A DNA stretch of 13,612 bases, from NCBI GenBank assembly GCA_937923375.1, contig CALAJG010000119.1, positions 1-13,612 on the forward strand, in the 5' to 3' direction. Below, one piece after another: positions 7,920 to 13,612 of this stretch. Position 1 is the first letter of the stretch; each line of letters begins with the position of its first letter. The DNA comes from an uncultured Leucothrix sp. (lineage in GTDB: Bacteria; Pseudomonadota; Gammaproteobacteria; Thiotrichales; Thiotrichaceae). The position numbers were made by a program, and so were the translations under genes. The notes under the pieces were generated by a model. The model was not told the DNA's origin. It was given only the letters and a program-made list of their open reading frames with translations, and ran no database searches.

Positions 7920-8881
7920 AATATATCGATGTCTTTAATGGCGATGCAGATGGCATCTGCGCGTTGCTTCAACTACGTAACGCTGAACCTGTAGAAAGTA
8001 TTTTAGTAACTGGCGTAAAACGTGATAACAAGCTGCTCAATAGTGTAAGTGCTGACGCAGGCGATATCATTACGGTTTTAGATATTTCAATGGATGGCAA
8101 TCGAAAAGGGTTGGAGAATGTCCTGAAGCAGGGGGCTCAGGTTAGTTATTTTGACCATCACTTTGCGGGTGGTGATGAGTTCACCCATGAAAATTTATTC
8201 GCTAGCATCAATATGGCTGCCGACTGCTGCACCAGCACATTGGTAAATCTACACCTAAAAGGTGCCTTCCAACATTGGGCTATTGTTGGTGCATTTGGCG
8301 ATAATCTAAAAAAGGTCGGCGAAGCATTAAGCCAGGCTAGTGGCTTAGATCAAGGGCAAACAGAGCAGTTGGAAAAGTTGGGTATCTACATTAATTACAA
8401 TGGCTATGGTGCCACGGTTGAGGATCTGCATTTCGCTCCGGACTCACTGTTTATGGCCATGAAAGACTTTGCATCACCCTTTGAATTCTTTGAAGGAGGC
8501 AGAGCAACTTTCGACAAGTTAGAGCAGGGCTATTTGCAAGATATGAAGAGTGCAGAACACATTTCTCCCGCACATGAAACGCCTGCCAGTGCGGCTTATA
8601 TGCTGCCGAACGCGGCTTGGGCACGTCGGGTTAGCGGTGTTTACGGTAATTCTCTGGCAAATCAATCACCCAATCGGGCACATGCTGTAATCACTGAAAA
8701 AGCTGACGGCAATTATTTGGTTAGTGTACGCGCACCATTGAATAATAAAACGGGTGCAGATGAAATTTGCCGTCAGTTCCCATCTGGAGGCGGTCGTAAA
8801 GCTGCTGCAGGCATCAATGCCTTACCTAAAGATGAGTTAGACACCTTCATCGCAACCCTTGATGAATTTTATGCAAGCTAA
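7916..8881 (+). CDS. DHH-family phosphoesterase
   Basis: This 321-residue protein has the DHH-type metal-dependent phosphoesterase layout. The N-terminal DHH domain has NGDADGICA (8-16) with metal-binding Asp10 and Asp12, VLDIS (54-58) with Asp56, FDHH (79-82) and VGAFGDN (124-130) with Asp129. The C-terminal DHHA1-like part (about 235-321) has GNYLVSVRAP and GGGRKAAAGIN (291-301). DHH/DHHA1 proteins include RecJ, nano-RNases and cyclic dinucleotide phosphodiesterases; this length is of the short type, but the substrate cannot be told from sequence. The usual substrate-binding GGGH reads GGGR here. The ATG has AGGA five bases upstream. acpH starts 12 to 18 bases after its stop, so the two are probably one operon. 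Confidence 0.88.
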   Translation: MKYIDVFNGDADGICALLQLRNAEPVESILVTGVKRDNKLLNSVSADAGDIITVLDISMDGNRKGLENVLKQGAQVSYFDHHFAGGDEFTHENLFASINMAADCCTSTLVNLHLKGAFQHWAIVGAFGDNLKKVGEALSQASGLDQGQTEQLEKLGIYINYNGYGATVEDLHFAPDSLFMAMKDFASPFEFFEGGRATFDKLEQGYLQDMKSAEHISPAHETPASAAYMLPNAAWARRVSGVYGNSLANQSPNRAHAVITEKADGNYLVSVRAPLNNKTGADEICRQFPSGGGRKAAAGINALPKDELDTFIATLDEFYAS

Positions 8882-8899
8882 ATCGACCGGACAGTGCTG

Positions 8900-9499
8900 G
8901 TGAATTACCTAGCGCACCTATATTTATCGCAGGACAATGGATTATCTAAAACAGGTAATTTAATGGCTGACTTTCTTAAGCAAGCCGATTTGTCTGTACA
9001 GCCTGAGGCAATACTCAGGGGCGTTGAAAATCACAAGGCAACCGATAAATTTACTGATAGTCACCCCAGCATCATAAAGCTGAGAACTGAGTTCGATCCT
9101 GCATTTCGTCGCTTTGTACCTATCATGCTAGACGTAAGTTTTGATCATATGTTGGCCAAATCGTGGCAGGATTACCATGATCTGGAACTTACCGAGTTTA
9201 CCGAACGTGCGCATCGGCAGCTGTCAGAAGCAGAACAATACATGCCGGATCTGATGAAGAATCGTTTGAGAGGAATGGCCAAACACGGCTGGTTAGCTGG
9301 TTATATAGAGTTAGAAACGGTAGAGAAAACACTCATATCAATCAGCGAGAGGATTCGCTTTAACAATAATTTAGATCAGGCTTTTAGCGAAGTATTGAAT
9401 CAATACGATGTAATTGAGAAGACGTTTAAGTCATTTTTCCCACAGCTCGTGGAACATCTTGAATGGTTGGCAGTTGAAACGGCGGAGAATACGGGTTGA
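8900..9499 (+). CDS. acpH: acyl carrier protein phosphodiesterase
   Basis: AcpH removes the 4'-phosphopantetheine group from holo-ACP to give apo-ACP, with manganese. The 199-residue protein matches the E. coli enzyme (193 residues) along its length: NYLAHLYLS at the start, TGNLMADFLK (18-27), GVENHKATDKFTDSHP (41-56) and PIMLDVSFDHMLAKSW (74-89), with the conserved His and Asp residues expected of this HD-like metal enzyme, then FFPQLVEHL near the C-terminus. Three candidate starts lie close together (GTG 8894, CTG 8897, GTG 8900). I chose GTG 8900 because it aligns with the E. coli N-terminus and places GGA eight bases upstream. It lies directly behind the DHH gene and is followed by hairpins. 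Confidence 0.9.
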   Translation: MNYLAHLYLSQDNGLSKTGNLMADFLKQADLSVQPEAILRGVENHKATDKFTDSHPSIIKLRTEFDPAFRRFVPIMLDVSFDHMLAKSWQDYHDLELTEFTERAHRQLSEAEQYMPDLMKNRLRGMAKHGWLAGYIELETVEKTLISISERIRFNNNLDQAFSEVLNQYDVIEKTFKSFFPQLVEHLEWLAVETAENTG

Positions 9500-9534
9500 A
9501 TTGCAACCCGTTCACAGTTAACCCTATGAACGGG
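9491..9534 (+). terminator. overlapping hairpins after acpH, possible transcript end
   Basis: Two perfect 8-bp stems share an arm. ACGGGTTG (9491-9498) pairs with CAACCCGT (9504-9511), loop 5. CCCGTTCA (9507-9514) pairs with TGAACGGG (9527-9534), loop 12. Only one can form at a time, and the first spans the acpH stop codon. There is no T-run on either strand, so a standard intrinsic terminator is uncertain. The position between convergent genes fits a shared transcript end. Confidence 0.45.
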
Positions 9535-9553
9535 CTTGGAGTCTATAGCAATA

Positions 9554-9838
9554 TTACTTACCGATTAGACGGCGAACAAAGCCGATGACGGTCATTAGCA
9601 CACCACCACCAACAGCACTACTCGCGACGGTACCTAGGATGCCAGCAGCGTCCATACCGCCGCCGCCCATGCCCATACCTAGCATGCCAAGTAGTTGTCC
9701 GCCGATACCACCACCGACGATACCTGCGATGGAGTTACCCAGTCCGCCAAGCGATATATTCTTGAATATCGAACCGATAACATTTCCACCAACAGCACCA
9801 CTTACTAACTGAATAATCCAGGGTAATAAAGCTTCCAT
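9554..9838 (-). CDS. small glycine-rich hydrophobic protein, function unknown
   Basis: This is a 94-residue protein dominated by Gly, Ile, Leu, Val and Ala. A hydrophobic N-terminus (LLPWIIQLVSGAVGGNVIG, 4-22) is followed by SLGGLGNSIAGIVGGGIGGQ (29-48), a Met/Gly stretch at about 50-62 (LGMLGMGMGGGGM), another small-residue segment at 63-87, and a basic end, RRLIGK. The repeated GxxxG spacing suggests tightly packed membrane helices. Similar short proteins, annotated as hypothetical, occur in many proteobacteria; I know of no assigned function. GGGAAG about six bases before the ATG supports translation. It lies downstream of the glycosidase-like gene on the same strand with a 130-bp gap, and nothing ties their functions together. 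Confidence 0.7.
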   Translation of the reverse strand: MEALLPWIIQLVSGAVGGNVIGSIFKNISLGGLGNSIAGIVGGGIGGQLLGMLGMGMGGGGMDAAGILGTVASSAVGGGVLMTVIGFVRRLIGK

Positions 9839-9968
9839 AATGACTTCCCATATCTAGTTAAAAAAAGTGAGCAGATAACAAACTAATCAACCCACCCCAG
9901 TAAAGTAGTTTAAATCGAGAAAATGTTCAATTCTGATGACTAATAACTTCATGAAAAGCATAAATATT

Positions 9969-12305
9969 TTAGTTTTTGATCACTAATTCCCCAAATAACC
10001 TAGGGTTTTTCCATGCTTCGTCTAATTTAGCGTTCCAGGAAATCTTAGCGTCGCGTTGGTCTCCATTATCATCATCATTAATTTGTATATCAAAACCGAT
10101 CTGCATACCGGGTTTTGGCCAGACGCCTAACATCGCCCAGGGAATACTCGCTTCCAAACGATAACCATTAGTCGTTTTGGTCATGGTATGTCGGATCAAA
10201 CGGGTGTTACGCACGGGCGAGCTTTTGCCGATAGCAACCGTTTGGTCTTTCATACGGAAGGTTAATTGAAAATCATTTTGACCGTCAAAAGTTTCAGTCC
10301 GGCTGCTGTCTGCATCAATATAGATTTCAATCGAGTCATCCGACCATGCCTGAGCCGAATCTCTAACATGGAGATCATCCTTGATGCCTACCCAAAGGTT
10401 CAAACCTTGTTTGTCCCAAGAAGACCGCCAGCTGGCTGACAGGTCTTGTGCATTATTGATAGTGCCAGTGATAAGATGACCAATTCTGTTTGGTTTTGCT
10501 TTATGTATACCTTCAGCCTGACGATATATTGGTACAGAAATCGGCTTCTGTGAAACCGGTTTTTGACCAGTAGACAGATGTGTTGGAATGAAAATAGGCT
10601 TGGGCCGACTGACAGATTGCCCCGTTTCACAGCCTTTCCACCAGCAACGTTGTCCGCGTTTAAATGCTAGTAGCGCTTGATACTTTGGCGTTTCTCTCGC
10701 AGCTTGGTTGATATACTCTTTGATGCCCCAACTACCGTGCCAGGTATGTGGCCGTGGTGCGGAAAATGCGATAAACAAATTGCCACCTGCTTCCTTCCAG
10801 CCCGACAAAAAGCGGTAATACTCACGAGCCATGCGTGCATCACGGTTGGCTGCAACCAAGTGTGGCGTAGCGCCTTCAGTTAGTTTATGTGTTTTGTGAT
10901 CAACCAAGTGCTGACCACCTTCATAGGCAACCAGATCAACACCATAGGCTTTAGCTAGTTGCGCCTGCCTGCGAATCACTTTGAGTAGATTGTTAATCGA
11001 ATAGCGATTATTTGGTTCACTCAGAAGTCTGAACACGCTATCCACACTATTAACCCGGCCTAATTGATCCTGAGCAATATAAAAATAGGGCGCTATGGCT
11101 AAGGCATCAACATGCTGGAACGCCTTGCGATACGCGAGAATGGTTTCACTCATATTAATATCAGTAGTCAAACCACCCAAAACACGAACCAGACGGCTGG
11201 TACCACCAAATACTTTTTCCCACTGCCGGAACACATGCACACTTTGCATCGAGTAATATTTAAAGCCCGCAACACGCCGGTTCTTATCTAACTTCCTGCG
11301 GACACCATTTTGCTTCATGTGTTCAGCCTGAGGCACAAACACATTGTTCCATGACTCATTGGTATATTCCAAATACACCTTGAGTGAGGGCTTTAAACGC
11401 TGATTCACGTAACGTGCGAAGTTAACGATATAATCATCATTTGCGGCATGCGGTACATTAAACCAAGGGTTCACATTTAACTGATTAGCCAACTCCACCA
11501 TTATCTCGACGGGAACACCTCGATTACCTTCCTTACCGCCCCAAGTCGCTTCAGTCATCTTGGGACGATCACCCCAGTGCGTAATGTTGTTGCGGGTAAT
11601 GCCCGCCATATTCATAAAACGAACCACCTTGAAGTCTTTCATAAAGTTCAGGTAATCCGGATTAAAAATGATTTGCCGATAATGATCTGCAAAGGACATA
11701 AAAGGGTGATCACGACAAACATTAGGCTCATGAACGGTATACATCGGGTTATTTGCACAAATGCCCCCCGTCATTAGTACTCGAATATTTCTCAGATAGT
11801 TCGCTGGGTTTGATTTCTCAATCGTCAGAGTTGCCGTTACGGTATTGTTAGGCAGCGGCTGAAATCGAATTAAATCCCGATCGGGCAGTCTACTGATTAA
11901 TTTTGCGCCACCTCCATAGCGGATTTCACCTTGTCCCTCATAGCGAACTGTATAGATGCCGTCAGGTAAAGCTTTGGCTGGAATATGACTGAGAAAGCGT
12001 GTGCCTGCCTTCCCTCCATTTAGCTGCTTAGGCCAACCGTTTGCATCGTATACGATATTGCCTTTGGTCAACCAAGGCCTAGCTTCTTCGAATGGTAATG
12101 CAAAGCGAAATAAATCAACAAAAGGCAAGCTGGAGTCAACCTCCATGGCCTCATTAGTATTGATACCCAGAGGAGATGTTTGATTTGCGTATTGATGTGT
12201 CGGCAACAACAGTTCAGCCTTACTAACCTGCGGTAATAGAGTAATGACCGACAGCACCAAATAGAATAGGGTTGTTGCACTGGATAAATGAGTTGAGTTT
12301 TTCAT
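9969..12305 (-). CDS. secreted glycosidase-like protein with C-terminal CBM9-like domain
   Basis: This 778-residue protein has a signal peptide (1-30; hydrophobic 11-24, likely cleavage after SKA). Residues 34-180 look like a beta-rich domain (LPFVDLFRFALPF, DGIYTVRYEGQGEIRYGGG, NPANYLRNIRVLM). Residues 200-550 look like a clan-A-type (beta/alpha)8 glycosidase: RFMNMAGITRN (229-239), NPWFNVPHAANDDYI (279-293), YLEYTNESWN (311-320, candidate acid/base Glu317) and VAYEGGQH (459-466, candidate nucleophile Glu462). A CWWKGC pair (554-559) precedes a Pro/Ser/Lys-rich linker (561-606). Residues 607-778 resemble carbohydrate-binding family 9 (DDSIEIYIDAD, NDFQLTFRM, LEASIPWAMLGVWPKPG, GFDIQINDDDNGDQRDAKISW). 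Polysaccharide binding or cleavage outside the cytoplasm is inferred; the substrate is unknown. It is a tandem paralogue of the next gene. Confidence 0.82.
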   Translation of the reverse strand: MKNSTHLSSATTLFYLVLSVITLLPQVSKAELLLPTHQYANQTSPLGINTNEAMEVDSSLPFVDLFRFALPFEEARPWLTKGNIVYDANGWPKQLNGGKAGTRFLSHIPAKALPDGIYTVRYEGQGEIRYGGGAKLISRLPDRDLIRFQPLPNNTVTATLTIEKSNPANYLRNIRVLMTGGICANNPMYTVHEPNVCRDHPFMSFADHYRQIIFNPDYLNFMKDFKVVRFMNMAGITRNNITHWGDRPKMTEATWGGKEGNRGVPVEIMVELANQLNVNPWFNVPHAANDDYIVNFARYVNQRLKPSLKVYLEYTNESWNNVFVPQAEHMKQNGVRRKLDKNRRVAGFKYYSMQSVHVFRQWEKVFGGTSRLVRVLGGLTTDINMSETILAYRKAFQHVDALAIAPYFYIAQDQLGRVNSVDSVFRLLSEPNNRYSINNLLKVIRRQAQLAKAYGVDLVAYEGGQHLVDHKTHKLTEGATPHLVAANRDARMAREYYRFLSGWKEAGGNLFIAFSAPRPHTWHGSWGIKEYINQAARETPKYQALLAFKRGQRCWWKGCETGQSVSRPKPIFIPTHLSTGQKPVSQKPISVPIYRQAEGIHKAKPNRIGHLITGTINNAQDLSASWRSSWDKQGLNLWVGIKDDLHVRDSAQAWSDDSIEIYIDADSSRTETFDGQNDFQLTFRMKDQTVAIGKSSPVRNTRLIRHTMTKTTNGYRLEASIPWAMLGVWPKPGMQIGFDIQINDDDNGDQRDAKISWNAKLDEAWKNPRLFGELVIKN

Positions 12306-12325
12306 ACACTTCCATTTTTCTTATT

Positions 12326-12353
12326 AGTATATATGGGGGTGCTAAAATGTCCG
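12326..12353 (-). promoter_or_regulatory. candidate sigma70 promoter for the 778-residue glycosidase-like gene
   Basis: On the minus strand TATACT (12331-12326) makes a good -10 and CGGACA (12353-12348) a 4-of-6 match to -35, with a 16-bp spacer. The -10 lies about 20 bases before the ATG at 12305, leaving room for a short leader with GGAAG (12313-12309). The -35 sits inside the terminator stem of the upstream paralogue. Confidence 0.4.
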
Positions 12354-12389
12354 AAAGCAGTTAGTCATAAGACGCTGCTGCCGGACATT
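12346..12389 (-). terminator. intrinsic terminator after the upstream paralogue
   Basis: On the minus strand AATGTCCG (12389-12382) pairs perfectly with CGGACATT (12353-12346). An inner GCAG/CTGC stem extends it, with a 3-base bulge, and TTTTA follows the stem. It lies about 20 bases after the stop of the partial paralogue at 12410, the expected place for a rho-independent terminator. The T-run is short, so some read-through into the next gene is possible. Confidence 0.55.
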
Positions 12390-12409
12390 GATGTGTAAAT
12401 TGTAAAATG

Positions 12410-13612
12410 TTAATTAGTGAGAATCATTCTCCCAAACATGCGAGGGTTTTTCCAAGCCTGATCAGTTTTTGCGTTCCAAGCTAGTTTGCTATCACGCTGA
12501 TTACCACTGTCATCATCATTGACCTGAATATCGAAGCCAACCACATGCCCATGTTTAGGACGTACATTTAACGTACTCCAGGGGATAGTCGTTTCCAACT
12601 GATAACCATTGGCAAGTTTGACCATCTTGTGCTTAACCGCATGGATCTTGTTCTTAGGAGTCTTTCCACCCACCGTTAAACGTTGGTCGTACAAGCGATA
12701 GGTCAACTGGAAGTCGTTCCAGCCATCGTAACGACTCTTACGGCTACCATCGGCATCGATATAAATCTCAATTGAATCATCAGCCCAAGCGTTCTGTGAG
12801 TCTTTAACATGTCGGTCATCGGTAATGTTGACCTTCACATATAGATTCTGATCATCCCAGCTAGAGCGCCAGGTTCCCGACAAATCACGATGCCCCTGAA
12901 TGGTTCCGTTGATTAAACTACCGATGCGATTAGACGCCGCAAACTTAATACCATTCCTGGATTTACCTTGTTTCCGAATGCGCACTGTTTGGGGTTTCTG
13001 TAAATCCGGACCATCTTCAGGATTACCCACTTGAGCAACGTTTAGTGGCTTAGGTAGTCGCTTAACAACGGTCGACCGGCAAGCAGACCACCAGCACGGA
13101 TTACCCCGAGCAAAGCCCATTAAAGCACGATACTTTGGTGTCTGGTTAGTTGGCTGATTGATGTACTCTTTGACTCCCCAGCTACCATGCCATGTGTAAG
13201 GACGAGGAGCGGAGAAAGCTACAAAAAGCTTACCACCGGCTTGCTTCCAACCCTGTAACAAGCGGTTATATAACGTCGCCATGTGCGGGTGTCTATTTGC
13301 TTGAATCAAATGCGGTGTAGCACCAGAGGTGACGGAATGCGTTTTACTGTGAACGAAATGCTGCCCACCCTCATAAGCAATCAAATCAACACCGTAACTC
13401 TCTGCAATACCGGCCTGTTGTTTGACTTTTGCCAAGGTATTTGGAATCGAGTAACGATTGTCTGGCGCTTCTAGTTGTCGGAAAACATGACCGACACTAT
13501 GAATATGTCGCATGCGCTCCTGTCCCACATAGAAATAAGGGGCAACCGCCAGCGCATCTACATCTCTATAAGCGTTTCGATAACTCAAGACGGTATGTGA
13601 AAGATTGGTATC
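12410..13612 (-). CDS. paralogous glycosidase-like/CBM9-like protein, C-terminal part
   Basis: This is the last 400 residues of a second protein of the same family; the frame is open to the window edge (DTNLSHTV precedes the first internal start-like codon). It matches the neighbouring 778-residue protein from that protein's residue 381 onward: VDALAVAPYFYVGQ, AYEGGQHFV with the candidate nucleophile Glu, FVAFSAPRPYTWHGSWGVKE, CWWSAC, and a CBM9-like end with DDSIEIYIDADGSR, NDFQLTYRL, IPWSTLNVRPKHG and GFDIQVNDDDSGNQRDSKLAW. By eye more than half of aligned CBM9 positions are identical, while the linker between the domains is unrelated in sequence. The signal peptide, N-terminal domain and acid/base Glu lie outside the window. 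A TTG at 13588 is internal, not the start. Function is as for its paralogue; the pair looks like an older tandem duplication. Confidence 0.82.
   Translation of the reverse strand, partial: DTNLSHTVLSYRNAYRDVDALAVAPYFYVGQERMRHIHSVGHVFRQLEAPDNRYSIPNTLAKVKQQAGIAESYGVDLIAYEGGQHFVHSKTHSVTSGATPHLIQANRHPHMATLYNRLLQGWKQAGGKLFVAFSAPRPYTWHGSWGVKEYINQPTNQTPKYRALMGFARGNPCWWSACRSTVVKRLPKPLNVAQVGNPEDGPDLQKPQTVRIRKQGKSRNGIKFAASNRIGSLINGTIQGHRDLSGTWRSSWDDQNLYVKVNITDDRHVKDSQNAWADDSIEIYIDADGSRKSRYDGWNDFQLTYRLYDQRLTVGGKTPKNKIHAVKHKMVKLANGYQLETTIPWSTLNVRPKHGHVVGFDIQVNDDDSGNQRDSKLAWNAKTDQAWKNPRMFGRMILTN

Noticed and set aside
9585..9812. Proline-rich 75-residue ORF on the + strand
   Set aside because: It is the complement of the glycine-rich minus-strand gene; glycine codons read as proline on the opposite strand. 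No ribosome site supports it.
12410..13588. Complete 392-residue protein starting at TTG 13588
   Set aside because: Alignment with the neighbouring paralogue continues upstream of this codon to the window edge, so the start is internal and the gene is partial.

Overview
The window looks like a chromosomal segment of a marine-type gammaproteobacterium. The guaA-tadA junction, a Rep-type helicase, AcpH, PgpA and a MetR-like regulator all match the gammaproteobacterial versions best, and base composition is moderate and slightly AT-rich by eye. I see no tRNA, rRNA, CRISPR array, insertion sequence, phage gene or plasmid gene. The genus cannot be fixed from the sequence.

Left part (1-2219, + strand): the 3' end of guaA (GMP synthase) runs directly into tadA (tRNA-A34 deaminase), then pgpA (phosphatidylglycerophosphatase A) and a small ACT-domain protein. 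Middle part (2255-5548): a protein made only of the N-terminal, non-catalytic half of cobalamin-independent methionine synthase (MetE) is divergent from a MetR-like LysR regulator across about 105 bp, with a perfect inverted repeat between them. This resembles the classic metE/metR arrangement, but the zinc-containing catalytic half is missing. The regulator converges on a fused alpha/beta-hydrolase-OsmC protein, and rep lies upstream of that gene on the same strand.

Right part: after a 280-bp spacer come a DHH-family phosphoesterase and acpH (ACP phosphodiesterase), in what looks like a two-gene + strand operon preceded by a possible 13-codon leader ORF. Two hairpins that share one arm follow acpH. 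Everything beyond is on the - strand: a 94-residue glycine-rich hydrophobic protein, then two tandem paralogues (9969-12305, and 12410 to beyond the right edge). The complete copy is a secreted 778-residue protein with a glycosidase-like barrel and a C-terminal CBM9-like domain. A hairpin terminator and a likely promoter separate the paralogues, so each is probably its own transcription unit.

Most of the window is ordinary core metabolism. The parts worth a second look are the tandem glycosidase-like/CBM9 pair and the stand-alone MetE N-domain with its MetR-like partner. I found no clearly new multi-gene defence or mobile system.
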